Below are positions 34,565 to 47,895 of a stretch of DNA of 64,000 nucleotides, in pieces. This DNA comes from Enoplosus armatus. Taxonomy: Eukaryota; Chordata; Actinopteri; Centrarchiformes; Enoplosidae. Position 1 is the first letter of the stretch. Each line of letters opens with the position of its first letter. Made by a program: the position numbers and the translations under genes. Under the pieces are notes generated by a model, which was not told where the DNA came from, did not search any database, and saw nothing but the letters and a program-made list of their open reading frames with translations. The stretch spans positions 14,715,704-14,779,703 of the forward strand of contig NC_092188.1 in NCBI RefSeq assembly GCF_043641665.1, written 5' to 3'.

Positions 34565-36628
34565 GAGAGAGAGGGAGAGAGAGAGGATAGCTGCTTCACT
34601 GCAGACCAGTTCCCTACCAGCAGCTATCTATAGCATCAGGCTCATCAGCTGTCACAGAAACCTCCACACACTATTCCTGTCCAAATTAATTTAACAAAAC
34701 CTCCAAATACCAAATCTCATTTCTTCCATTAAAATGTTTAGCTTCCACTCTTTTTTTATATGTTCCTGTCCATTCCAGCCATCTGACCTCAGTTTTCTTT
34801 TTCTCATTCATGGACCAAAAACTCACCACTCACCGTGTTTTTCTTGCTTTATTGTTTCTGCAGCTCACTTTTAATAGCTTTTTGGTGGCATTATAGACAA
34901 CAAAACAAAACCAAACATGAATATCTGAACTGAAGGCAAAATCATCATTATCAGTGAAAACAAAAAAAGAAAGTAATTAATGTAGAAAATGTGTCTCTCT
35001 GTTGCACTGTGTGAGGAAATAAGCCATAAATAAAAAAGAATAAATAACAGGAGAGGCAAGCCATGTTCTCCTTGAGCTACATTCGTGAATATGGCAAGAT
35101 CTGATAACACGTCTTCTCTAAAGTTTAGTCCTTTTCTATTTTTATTTTAACACACAGCAGTGCACAGAACCATAATAACCTCTGCATAATGTCTGCCCTA
35201 CCTGTCCAAGGGATTCACAAATATATTGGATGAAATTTACTTTACAAGGTGCAACTCTGCAAAGCGTGAGGATTACCTGTCAGTTAATTTTGTCGTTGTT
35301 TTTGACATTGAAGTGTTCTTAAATCATCTGCTACAATGAGGTTTAAATAATGGTTACTTATTAGGGACCATGGGCCTATATTAATAGTGACACAACACTA
35401 TGTTTTGATGTAACTATGTATCAAACTGCAGACAAGAGATATCTTTGCAAGCTAAAATGATTTTGGAAAAAGCAATGTAACGGTTAAAATCAAGGAATGG
35501 AATGGGACATGTAGGAGCTTAATCCTGATGCATTTAATACAATCCCCTTTTGTAGACATAAGTATAGCTCACAGCATTCAGCTGAAAACCACCTTCATCA
35601 CCTGCAATTTGCCTCAGTCTGAATACCAGGCTGAAACGAGCAATGCTTTGATTTGTGGAAATGTGCCAGTGAAAATAGCACGAGGAAAAAATACCTAATG
35701 CAAGGTGATCGCTGCTGAAGCTGAATAGATGTGAGTGATTTAAATCCATCCCATTATTTTCCATTACAAAACGTGTCACTGAAGCAGTCTCCCACTGCCA
35801 CGCCTACACCCAGCGAGTCCGGCCCCGCTCCCACTGAGTTCCAGGAACATTTGAGGTCTATTCAGAGAGAATAAGCTGCCGTCAGAGAGGTGATTACTGA
35901 GAGACAACGTGACTTTACAACACTTCTGTTCCACCTTATCAGAAGGCAAACAGTGCAGGTTGATGAATGTGACAGGCTACATTGATGCTGCTGTCCTCAG
36001 GTTTCTCTTCTCATCAGTACCATGTTGTCTTTGGTAGACCCTCAGGCATCCAAACACTATTTAATCTGTGAGCTATTGCTAGAGAGATTATTTGTAATTA
36101 ATCAACAGTGATAAACAGGCTGCCACGAGGTATCCATCTCTAAAGAAATGTTGGATGCTCACAGGCTGTAAAGGAACATTTCCCAGCTGGATAGGTGGGC
36201 GTCCAGAGCGGGCTGGGGGTCTGTATGTATTAAAATTACAACCACTTTGGGTATAATTCAAATTGACAGAAAACTCAGTGTTCTCCTGCTAACAGAGCTG
36301 TTCCCACAGTGCCTAGCTCCTCCAGTACGCACACAAGTTAGGAAGTGACTGTGCTGACGTGACTCACCTTAGCTCCTTATCATATCTGCCAACTAAAACC
36401 AAGTGCTTGTGCCTGTCTGATACATGTGCAAACACAGGCACTGCATGTGTGATTACAGTCTCACTGAAATTATGTTTATATGCTACTTATCTGTTTTGCC
36501 AATTACATTTTCAACTCAAATGTTCTTTTGGGGTGCTAGAGACTACAGGCCCTATTTAACAATAAAAAAACACATACTTAACATTGTTTTATCAGCTTTA
36601 TACTTCATGTCTTTTCCTAAGTAAGGAG
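33191..36628. other. Long unique stretch with a GA microsatellite
   Basis: Only the purine run at 34526-34587 is notable. Open frames at 33656-33853, 34871-35110 and 35534-35779 (minus) look random. Confidence 0.45.
34526..34587. repeat. (GA)n purine tract, about 60 bp
   Basis: GA dinucleotides with occasional GG interruptions. All-purine mirror sequence can form triplex DNA under strain. Confidence 0.95.
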
Positions 36629-36739
36629 GTAGGTTCATATTTACTGCATAGACACGAGGGTGGTATCAATATTCTCATCTAACTCTTTGCAAAAAAGTGA
36701 ATAAGCATATTTCCCCAAATTTTGAACAATTTCTTTAAA
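36629..36739 (+). mobile_element. Family C MITE, 3' fragment
   Basis: Carries 'gggtggtatcaatattctc', 'gtgaataagcatatttccc' and the degraded right inverted repeat. The left half of the element is missing. Confidence 0.65.
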
Positions 36740-36954
36740 TATAGACCACGATCCTTGAAGTCCTGTAAGTGTGTAAACATAACCATAACAAAGTTCAATC
36801 ATGCTTTAGTTACGAACAGAAGATGTATTTTGATTGTTGTTATTGAAGGAAAAACACACAAGTTTTAAACATACGACTGTTACAGTACACTTAACAATAT
36901 AGTTTTGAGCTGTCCTGGTACTATATTGTGCATTCAGGCTCACTAGCACATCTA

Positions 36955-37022
36955 ATTGGAATGGATCCTTAATTATTGCTATTATTGTTCTTTTCCTACT
37001 ATGACAAGTCAAAATGTCTTGA
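36955..37022 (+). mobile_element. Family B MITE, 3' fragment
   Basis: Matches the right end of family B: 'cttttcctactatgacaag' followed by 'tcaaaatgtcttga'. The rest is absent. Confidence 0.5.
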
Positions 37023-39963
37023 TAAAGATCTATACAGATTGTGCTAGTATTATGGGGCATAGTGGACATATGATTTAAAAAAATCAACAGTTTAATGGAC
37101 ATTTTCTTTCTTATTGTTTCCAGCTTTGACTGAGTTTGGGGACATTTATATGCAGGCCATATCAGGTTGCTCATGCATCCATCTGTGTGAGAACATGGCA
37201 GGGGTGGGTGTAACAAGCTACAGAGAGGAAATTGTGGCTGGCCAGGTTGTTTACCTCAGTGAACACAGGATTGAGGCACTAAATTGAAAGACAGGATTAT
37301 AGAGAAAATCCGGATAGAGATCGGAGGATGTCTACTTCAAAAAGAGTTTGGTCAACAAACCCAGCCTCCTTCTCATCTCAGTAAAATTACACCCCTTCTC
37401 TTGCCTTCTATCTTTCTCCTGTCACTCAATATCTACCATTCTTGGAATAATTCGATATGCAGCAAGTGTATCCCACAGTCTTACACTGCCGAATCAAATT
37501 CTCTCAGGAGCTGGATTTTCACCTGCTGAATCTCCTCCAGGGGCTCTTTAGAAACGTTCCTTTGAGTCTGCGTTGAGAATGGCTCTGAGATTATGCGGCC
37601 GTGCTGATTCTGGTTTTAGATTAAGACCAGAAATTCTCAGGTCCAGCGGAGATAAGTCCAGACCAGGTGACTCTAGCAAAAATCTGTCTCTGCTGGGAGT
37701 TTAAGCAGCCTGGTTATCTGATACTGGAAGCTATGATCAGGAGATACAACCACGGACAGTCTGAAGTGTAGTCCTCTCGCGTACTAGCCAGATACACGAA
37801 GGTTATCTTTCAACATCATAAAGAGCCACTGTGTTGCTCCTTGGGGGGGGGGGGGCGCAGTTGTGGAAAAATCTCCCAGGGAAACAAACCTGTGGGTGTC
37901 AGCTGGAGATATGGATAGCAGCCACGCAGCTCTGATGAGTCTTTGGCCAACAGGATTTACACATTCAGCATCAGCAACTCATGATACATTTGTGATTTAT
38001 GATTTTATTGATTGTGCTGAAAAAGGAATATGATAACAGTGATGGAATAACAAAGGATGACATTGATTTTTAACCTCTGGCATTGTGGCATAATAACGTG
38101 CAGCCAAATCAGTAATTCAAATAATACATTTGATGTAAAACCGTCATACATTCTTGTTATTGGTTCTGCTTTGCAAATCCATTGCAGTAAAGCAAATGTA
38201 TTTGGATAAAACATTCAATCAAACACTTTTGCTTGAATGGAAAAGCCAATTACTTATCTGGTACAGTGTATTGCAAGTGTTATGGGCTGTATAGGCTTTA
38301 TAAAGTTCATTCTTATCTAAACAAGAAGGGGGTGTGTCGTTATATGTGCTGTTAAAAACAAATCAATCATCCTCGGGAACATTTCATTTTCTGCTATAGA
38401 GGCTTCCCCTTTCTATTACTGCCTCTAAATTATTTAACACCATTACACATTCACATGATGGACACATAATTTCATTTCTAGTTAAAATCTGCATAATTTC
38501 TGCTATTAGTTATTAGGCAACATAATAAAGGCTGTGTTACAAATCTGTTGTTCATTCGATGTCGAGGAAGACATTAAAAAACAGCCCAATGCTGCAAACC
38601 AAATGAATGGTCGCATGTAGCTTTCACAGAAATGGATTCATCTTCACTTTGACTGATTCAGCTTAGCGCACAGCTGATGAAAGCGACAGAACAGGAAATA
38701 ATCACAGCAAGAGAAAGGGAGATGGTGCCTCTGTGTGGGTCTCTCTTGTGTTTTAAAGGGATGTGGAAGATCTACATTCATACCTGTCTCATTCAGAGGC
38801 GGCAAAATCCGTTCTCCAATCATTTCATATTGATGAACTAAGGAAGGAAAATAATTTATTTCACCATGAAAATCCCTGTTAAGATTAAACTTCATAATCC
38901 CCTTTCACTGAATAATTTCACAATCACAGATAAGAGATTATGTTCAGTGAAACAGGTTACCCAAAATACCAGAGAGCTTGGTTTCTCCGAAGTTAGAGTA
39001 ATCCTTTATACCCAACTCAATTTCAAATATCGCAATGTGCAATATTTGAATATATTTGAGGGGGCAAACATTCAGAGAGTCTGTGAGGCGTATACAGTGT
39101 ATATATTGAACTGCAAAAGGCAAGGAACTGTATCAGGACAATATAAAGTCTTTCTTCTCTTCTCTGTATACCTTTTGTATAAATAATAAAATATTCTGTA
39201 TGCCTGCATATCTTTAAAATATTATGGGGACCCTGAATTTCACAGTTGGACAGAGGCCCTTGACCAGCAGAACCCCTGTTGATTACACATTACAAATGTA
39301 TGTTATTTTATCAAAATATATCAACCTTTGTTGTTTTGTAATCACAATTGAATTATGATATAATTATGGCTGAAGATGTTTTTCCATTTCTGTCCTAACA
39401 ATATCATGGTTTGAAGTGCCGGTCAACCCATCTGTTACTTGGAGTCATCGTCAGACCAGTAATAACAAATAATGTGAAAGACGTGATAGCTTATGAAACT
39501 CTTACAGCTGGACGCCTGATTATCATCAGATGGAAATCTCCGGCTCCACCAACCCATTGCTCTTGGATTAGAGATACTTTCAACTGTGTTAAACTGGAAA
39601 AAAACAATCTGCCAGTTTTTGTTTTTTTTACAGATGCTGAAACAAACTCCCATACCGTATTTTGTATTTTTAGTTAACTTATTTGAATACTTTTTTTTGT
39701 TCTTGTTGTGTATTCCGTGTTTTTTTATTTTTAATTTTCCTTATAACTAGGCAACTTTTTTTTACTTTAATTTAATACTTTTTTCATTTTTTCTTTAATC
39801 TATTCAGTTTTATATCTGTTTAAAATATAGTTTAAAACTATATTTAACTCATTAGCTACCATCTGTTTGGAAATTCAGTGAACAGAGTTTGGAAAAAAAA
39901 ATCTCATATAACATGAACATGTTTTTCTGTGCAACTGTTGTTGCCCTCATAAGGACCAAGTTA
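37023..39963. other. Unique sequence with G13 and T-rich runs
   Basis: A G13 run lies at 37843-37855 and a T-rich zone at about 39615-39830. The plus-strand frame at 38866-39186 (106 codons, GTG or ATG region) shows no recognisable domain. Confidence 0.45.
37843..37855 (+). repeat. G13 homopolymer run
   Basis: Thirteen consecutive G bases read directly. Confidence 0.9.
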
Positions 39964-40035
39964 AGCCAAATATCCATCCATCATCGGGGGTCATGGGGGG
40001 CTGGAGCCTGTGCCAGTTCATACTGGGTACATGTA
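39964..40035 (+). repeat. Fragment of a common fish repeat (ggctggagcct type)
   Basis: 'atccatccatcatc' followed by 'gggggctggagcctgtgcca' is a signature I recognise from a dispersed repeat found across teleosts. Only about 70 bp remains. Confidence 0.5.
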
Positions 40036-41360
40036 TGACACAGGCAGAAAATGCAACCTCAATCGGCTGCCTAATTAAACTGTGATTATACAGAAACCAT
40101 TTAATGTTATCACATAAGTGAGACCATTAAACCAAGATTATGAGCAAAATATCTGACGTCGAGATAATGACATACTTCAATCATGATCTCAAGATAATGA
40201 GAGTTGAATATAAATTTGCTGCCCTCAGCTTCTGACTCAGCGATCACATTCAGGCTCTGTGGACAAGTTGTGAATGGAAATTCTCATCAAGTGCGAGGAA
40301 ATGTTGTAATATTTTCTCTAAAATCAATGGAAGTAATAAGTATGCTTTTCTGTTTCTGTAAATATTCATGCTTCCTCATGTTTTTGTGTCTCTGTCAAAG
40401 CCCTGATCTGTGAGCTGATCCGGATCAGACTGCAGCGCTTTGGACTCTAAAATGTTTATCAAACCTCAAAAACGACGTGCCGTAAAACAAAGTAGCTTCA
40501 AGCAGGCAAGAAACTGATTCTAATCCTCCACGAATCACAACATTTTGTTGGTGTTTCATTTTTATTTTCTACACTGTGATTAATGTCTGCCATTGGCAGA
40601 CTTTTGTATAAATATCTTCTCATCTTTTAACTAAAAAATCAATCAAGGAAATTCAGATTTTAGTTGCTCAACAGCTCAATTTATAGTAATTTTGGTAATT
40701 GGTTAATACTGTAGGCTGAAAATGATTCTGATCATGAATATGTGTGTTGCTGCTCTCAGTAATTTGCTTGTGAATAGAGAAGAGAACATCATTCATTACC
40801 AGAGATCAATAAAGATGAATCTGTGAATACCTGCAGGCTCAACTTTGAACTTAAAGTGACAGTCGTAGTTGTAGTGTAGATGCTACAACTCTCAGGTTGG
40901 TATAGTCTAGCACAGCAGGATTTATTTAAGTATAACTTGTACCTTTTTAGACGTGGAAAATCCTCTGTTATTCATCAAATGATTAAGCTATTGCCTTTCT
41001 TGTAAAGGAGGAGAGATGACTTGAATGGATTATCTGAAGTTGACATCCTATTCTTTACAAAGAGGAGGGCTGCTGTGTTGTGTCAAGGCACCAGGGGCGA
41101 ATAGATAAAGTTGGATGAAAGTGCCTTTGATTGTATTGTTATCTATATGAGCTGTTGACATTTAAACAGGACGTGTTCATTAAAATATTCACCCTGTGCA
41201 CATGCTTATATTGGTTGCTGAGATGATACTAAATGTAAATCTTCTCATCAAAAGGTCAAACACAGTGCAGGACTGGGAGCATTTCTCACAAGAAAAACAA
41301 AACAAAAAAAATTATACTTGCGGGAGTCACAAGCTACACAGGCACTGAATGAAAAGCACA
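40036..41360. other. Unique sequence, nothing recognised
   Basis: A short hairpin (8-bp arms AGTTGTAG / CTACAACT, 40867-40890) is the only structure seen. Confidence 0.45.
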
Positions 41361-41692
41361 ACTGACCATTCGTTAAACCCGTCCGTCAAACAGTAATTGT
41401 CCAATCACAGCTTAGCAATTGCAACTAGGCACAGCAGGTCTGTCAGGATTTTGATTTCTCCACATGCCAAAGCGATGTTCAAGGGGCTGTAGGAAGAGCA
41501 CGTTCTCAAAACATGCCTGGGACATGTAGCTTTAGCCTTTTAGCACAATATCATATCAGCAGCCCTCAAGTGCATATTTAAGGGTTATCATTTTAAAATG
41601 AGTCAGCTAGAAACATGAAAAAGTCAGTCGGAGACAGTGTTTTGAATCAATTCATGGAGCTAATGCTAGCTTAATTAGCTAGTGTGCGACTG
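41361..41692 (+). mobile_element. Family A TIR element, copy 3, internally deleted
   Basis: Begins with CTGACCATTCGTTAAACCCG, a form of the left inverted repeat, and the 'attgtccaatcacagcttagcaa' region in pieces. It then jumps to the 'agctttagcc' and 'ttagcttaattagctag' blocks, skipping roughly 500 bp present in the full copy. The right end is missing. Confidence 0.6.
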
Positions 41693-44600
41693 ACGTTTTG
41701 AGTGGTAAATATTCTGTTAAAGTGCTTAAATTCAGTTTTAAAGGGAGCTTCTGCTGGTATCCTTTTGGTGTTCAGCATTTACAGTTGTACCTGCAGAGTA
41801 CACTCAATATTAGGGTTGCCTTTTGTGGGTCTAAAATATTTTAAATGATTAGCTTTCACAATGAAAATCACTGACAAGGTGAATAAATAATGATAAATAA
41901 AGGGTAAAATTGAGTACAACTCGTAATTTTACGAGTTTCTATTTTATTATATGATACAACATCAGACTTCATCAGAGATAGTAGGATATCGGATGTTCCA
42001 GACTTATTTCTATCTTATCCCTGGTGTTTTCATGGTCTTCTTTTATCAAGATTGAGGCAGTCTGACCAAAGAAATATTGGAAACTAGAAACTTTGAAAAT
42101 TGAATCATAAAAGTAGACATTCAATTAGAATTTCTCTTAAAAAGCAGACAAGGTAGAAGGTATCCTTCAAGGTTATCCCACAACTCCAGTGTGTACAGCA
42201 CAAAATGTAAATAAAATGGCTTTCTTTACACTCTCCCCAAAACCTCATTAGTGTGAGCTTTTGCCTCCTATAATGACATCCACATCAGACAGTACACAGC
42301 ACAAACATACCAAAATAGAAGTGCTGGCATACAGGCGATAGGAGGGGCGAAGGAGCTGCATGAGTATGTGTGTGATGTTGAGAGGAAGCAGGCAGAGCAG
42401 TCATTCTGAGAACTCCCTACAATCCCACAGCCTATTCCCTTGACATTATACTCCCAAGATTCCTCCACGCTTTATGTGAAAGATGTCTCTTTGAAAGATC
42501 AACAGAACAGACCCTTGATGACATTAATAAGGACTCGGCAGCTGCAGAGGAGACACAGCAGCAGCAGGAGGAAAGGAAACCAATTTCCCTGCTGATGTTT
42601 GCACTCCCACAGCGCCCCGGGTGGTCAATCTGTGAGCGCGCCGTTACTGGGTGTAATGTAGGTGTTGCAGGGGAACAATTGGTAAACAGCCACTAATAGA
42701 TGAGTCCACAACAACACGCTCAAAGAAAAACAGCATGGCATGTGAGGAGCAAGTTGTTTTCTATTAAGTACTATACAATAAAAAAGACAAATTTGTTGTT
42801 TTCTATGTGAGGATTTAGGGTTTGGAGGTTTTATTAACAAAATATCAATCTAATGGCATCACACATGCTCTATTGCCGACCATAACGCTGAAATGGCTGA
42901 TGTATGTCGTTAAAATACACTACAAAGAGTAGCGATGATTGTGGGCTTCAATATATGAGCCATTTCTAAGTTAGATTTCCATCCCCTCAGGCTGCGAACG
43001 TCCAGCCGCAGCTCCTCATTTTCGGAGGGAGAGAAAAAGAAATAACAATGCCTGTATGCTCTCGCACAAATAAAGTGCATCTATTTGGCTCCTCATTTCC
43101 ATGCAGCTGTCTGGGTCTGGGAGAGCCGATGATAGATCTGCTGACTTCCAAATGAGTTTCATGAGAGCAACCTTCATTTTGCAATAAACTCTAATGTACA
43201 GATGTAGAGGATAACAGCTCATATAATGGTCTGTGTGCTGTCAGAACAGCCTAACATGGTTGATGCATCACAAACGCCCCATATCTCCCAATTTCTGTCA
43301 GCCTGTTGTGAAATATGAGCAACTTCACATTGCTCAAAGTCAAATTATAAAGAGTGATTGAATCTGATTCTGCCTTGCATATTGCATCAGACAGGTGTGG
43401 AGCAACAGCAGCTGCTTTAAAGCTACTTTTTGGGCCGTTTTTGTTCTGCCAGCGAGGTTCCTTAATGAATCCATTCTTCCCTCTGAATATTGATAGAGAG
43501 GAACGACCCACTGTGCTGCAAGAAAGACACACAGAGTTATTATAAACGCACAAACAAGCCAGCGCCATTGAACTGCCATCCCCTGCCGGACTGTGCTGCC
43601 TGTTACAGATGGGTTCAATGTCTGTTCAAACTGAACCGGGCTGGCGACACCCCTGCTATAATGGGCCTTATCTGACAGAAGGATTAGTGTTCAGCAGAGC
43701 AAAAATACCATTTAGCCATGGTCAGCTGGGAGGGCGCTAGAAACCCCTGTGTGATGCATTGGCTTTGTGATCTCTCAGCAAATGAAAGGAAACAGGGGGG
43801 CTCTGACTTTGCCTCATTACTATGGCATGCATTTATTGGAATTTAGGAAGAATAGGGTGAACACAAGTAACCAGCAAGGCTAAGAAAATGTGAAAGGATG
43901 AGAACAGTGGAGTTCCCTGGGTGAGGTTAACTAGCCTTGTCTTACTTGCTGGGAGATTAGAATTAGTAGGCCACATGACATCACATAAATCTGGCCGCTC
44001 CCTCTGTTGTTTTTAGTGGTTTTCAGACCGTCGTCTGACAACAAATGAAATATTAAAGGGAGTTGTCGTTAAACAGCCAGCAGCAACATCTAAAGAAATA
44101 CATTTCAGCTACGCTCTTGTGTTTTTGAGGATGGGGCTCTGACATGGATCAGTGGCTTATCTTTTGTTCCACTTCAAAGGATCATCTGCCATTAACCGTC
44201 ATCTTGGGGTAATTTGGTGGAATATCTGAAAATGCCACAGAAAGACTTTTAACTGTTTAAAAGATCTCTTCTTGTTCGATCAAGCCCTCCTGCCTGGCGC
44301 GTGGAGCGTAAGATAAAAAGCCTGGAGTTTACCTCGTCCTGCTGAGTGGCTTTTTCTCCCCAAACTTTAACTCTTGCACTAATTAGACAAGGAGAATCCC
44401 TCTCATCTTGTGACAAATTCCATGGCAACAATTAAGACTTCAGACCATCAGGGATGTGAATTTAAGACAAAGGCAAAGCAGGAAGAGTACGCGTCACAAA
44501 CACTGGGTTGAACCCCACAGCTCTACTGGTTTGGAACTGACAAGTTTGTGCAGCAGCTGGTGTCTCTTTGACCTCGGCACTGGCCTGCTCTGTCTGTGGA

Positions 44601-45689
44601 CTGAGCAGCAGTGATTCATCTTCACATGTTGCCCTTTGGAGAGGCTCTGCACACTCTACCACGCTGTGAAGATTCAAAAGCACTTTGTTTTCAAAAAGGG
44701 AAACAATTTACAGCACAGCAATATCTGGAAAGCTCCGTTTTGCTTTGGGGCACCTTGTATATTATAGAGAGAAATGTGATTCTTCTGTTTATTCAGTTGT
44801 TTGGTAATACATATGCATTGAAGGCACAAACATTGTTTAAATTCACTTTAAAGTTTATGTTTCTCCTCTTAGCTATGATTTACTGCCAATCTTTTACCAC
44901 ATGTATGTCAGTGTATTTTTATTGATTTTCTCTTCTATCTGAATGGAAAGCTGGCTTAGTTTTGCTGGATCGTGTCAGTTAAATCAATGGATGGTGATTA
45001 ACTTTGCCTCATCATTCCCCTTCAGCTGGGATATCTGTTTTCTTTCTTATAAGGCCTGTCTCTTTTCAGCAGGAAACGATGGTAATAAGCACAATGTGGA
45101 GTTGTAACAAGACGTGATCAGATTTCATCTTGATCTTTAGTATTCTTTCACTCTTCATGAATCAAGAATCAATCAATGAGCTCCTCATTAGGAGAACTTC
45201 TTTTTTCTCCTTTGTTTTCTTTTTGATTTTTCGAGCAATAGAGATGGTCTGAAGATGTTTCCTCACACGCTACGCTACTTGCATATATCATCATTCCTGA
45301 GGAGTGTGTTCTAAGGAGGGAAGTTAATCAGCTTGTGCAGAGTGATATACTGCAGTGTTTTCGTCCTAGCACCTGCAATTGATCAGCGCGGCCTGAACAG
45401 ATGCAATGTGGTTAAGCTCTGGAAAATCAGCACCAAATGCACTGTTGTATGTATGAGATTTCCTTGGCATAAACATTGTTTTGTTTTTATTTTGTAATAT
45501 ATATATTTTTTTTTATAGTTTTCCCTTTGTCATCCCCCATTCCTACCATTCTATCTTTCTCACGTTTACGTTGTTTATATCTGAGGCAGATGAGGTTTAC
45601 CTGCTTTTATTGCTTTGATGTGATGAGCGGCAACTCTAGCAGGTTACTATTGATTTTTCAGGCTTGATGAATCAATCATCCTCCTCCTG
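41693..45689. other. Long unique stretch, nothing recognised
   Basis: About 4 kb without dispersed repeats or microsatellites. Overlapping frames at 43251-43675 occupy several phases at once and start at non-ATG codons; I treat them as chance. Confidence 0.45.
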
Positions 45690-45805
45690 CAGGTTCGTAC
45701 ATCGGGTGGCTGTGGCTCCTGAGGTTGGCAGCTCCATCTCCATCACTGTAGTGTGAATGAGAACTGTAAAGCGCTTTGTCCATTTAGGTATAAAAAGTGC
45801 TACAG
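45690..45805 (+). mobile_element. SINE 3' fragment
   Basis: Contains 'ttggcagctccatctccatc' and 'gtgtgaatgagaactgtaaa' followed by 'gcgctttgt', the tail region of the same type of SINE as at 20.5 kb. The tRNA head with box A and B is absent. Confidence 0.5.
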
Positions 45806-47803
45806 TATGTAAGTGAGGTCCATTTACTGTCCATTTTACATACTGAGCGAAAATAAGGATTCTTTTTTTTTGCTCCATTTTCCGCTGAGTTCCTACTTCA
45901 CTGCTCTCATCTGAGTCTCCCCAGAGTTATCCATTATTTTCTACTATCTATAGAAGCTTGTCACACATAATGCAAGTTGTGCTCCTAACACAGCTGTTTT
46001 AGAGACACATGAAAGGCTGGAATTACCATATCATACATTTAGCACAGTAAAGACGTGGGTTGCAGTATACACTGTAGCAGAATATACCGTACTGCCTATA
46101 ATGTCTCATACATTGTACTGTACTGCCCATTTTCTCCCTGGAGACAGATCATCAAGTTGTTGATACAGCCCTGTTTGAAGGTGAGTTGTATGTGTTTCTC
46201 CTCTGAATTTATTTTCCTGAACAGGCTCAGTAATTGTTCTCAGGAAATCAAAGCCAAATGAAAATGAATACTGACATTAATTTCATGAAATCCAAAAGAA
46301 CAAGAGCAAAAACACAGAGGCTCACCGCAGAGGCTTGACTGGACTGCAACCACTTCAAGCCCCCGCCTGAACAGCATTTACTGTTTGAAGTGGCGCTGGT
46401 ACAAACTATTACAGGAATCAAGACCCTTTTTGTTGTCCCCTTGTCTGACAAAATTTCCCAAAGGTGTTTTACTGTCACAGTATGAAGTCCTCCACTCTCT
46501 CCTGTTCCTGTCTGCCCCCCTGGGCCCTGGCATCCATGTGAAGCAGCTGCCCTGTTGTTCAAACTGTGGAAATGGTAGAATGAAATCAGCAGGGACACGG
46601 AGAACTTTTAATTACATGAGAAACAGTTCACAGGTGCTCCAAAGACAAACACTAGTCAAGTGAAGTCTGCACAGTAATTGCTATTGATACTTTAAACATA
46701 GGATAGAAAATACGTAAATTTCTTTCCCCAGCATGCCTCCATAAAAAGATTACACTGCAAAGTGCTGTAAGCTGCAATTTAAACACAATAGCATAACAGA
46801 ATAACAGAAGCACTTCAGTCAGCACGTCTGTGTTATATATTTTTAACTGAGCCTTGTTGAGCTTGGTTGTAAACAACCGAAACTTGCATTGCACGCTATC
46901 ATCAGGTACCAGTGTCTGGGGTACAACACGTCCCTATATCAATAATTCAACTCTAACACTTGTGCAGAGGACCTGACGCAGCGTAGCAGATGGTGCAGGT
47001 GCAGCACTTTACCTCTCAGAAGCAGAAGAGGAGGAAACCACACCCAGATTGAGGCCCATACGGGTGAGGAACAGTGTTCGATGAGAGCTTGTCAGTTTAA
47101 TCAATCACATCAGCCGATGACAAATGTCAGCTCCATTAAAAAGAGACCCCCTTCCCAGGTGCTACGAGACAGGAAATCGGAGGTTCATTCTGACTAAGAC
47201 GGATGAATCACAGCAGAATAATGAATTGCAGATACATTGGAGCATGCATTGGTGTTGCTGCCATTATTTGCAGTGTTCTGTATGTATATTTTACTTGCAG
47301 GACTACAAATCCCACTAATGAAAGAAATGAATGACTCAAGTAAAACTTAAGAAAGCCCTGCAGCTGCAGCAAAGCTATATTTTTTTTAGGATTGCCAATA
47401 CAAACCGACTCCAGCCCATACAGAAAATGTTGAGGGAGCTCACTTTCCTATTTATTCTTATTGTTTATTTTGAGTGGGAGGCGTTGAAATGCAGTAAACC
47501 ATCACATGGATTTAGACTTGCCAGGAATCCAGGAGGCAGTGTTGTCTTCATAGCTGTTTGGATAAAAGCATGAATCCTACTTGCCTCTGCAGTTTGTGCA
47601 GGAATTTCCAAAACCAGACAGAGGAGATTATTGTTTTGCATTCACTTTACCGCTCATTCACTCTTTCACCAGCTGTGGAAAGAGATGGAGGGCAATGGTG
47701 TCATGCCTCATTGATGTACAGTCACATAATCATGGAAGATGTTTCTTGGCCCACGAGAAGCATGAAGATAAAAGAATATTTTGTTTTACTCTTAATTATA
47801 ACA
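45806..47803. other. Unique sequence, nothing recognised
   Basis: No repeat or gene signature. Frames near 46248-46663 overlap on opposite strands and look random. Confidence 0.45.
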
Positions 47804-47895
47804 TTTTAAAATCACACTGTGGAGTTGTCTTGCAAACAAACAAAGGTGCTGTTTACATTCAGTGATTCTCACTGAAACATTGTGTGTGTCCTTGA
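47804..47895 (+). repeat. Family I dispersed repeat fragment, copy 1
   Basis: Matches 58946-59030: a 'ctgtggagttgtcttg' block, then 'tgtttacattcagtgattc' and 'cattgtgtg' in the same order. Recognised as a common fish repeat start; the remainder is missing here. Confidence 0.55.

Noticed and set aside
43340..43618. Minus-strand frame with an apparent membrane segment
   Set aside because: It starts at TTG, overlaps several other open phases, and has no homology I recognise.
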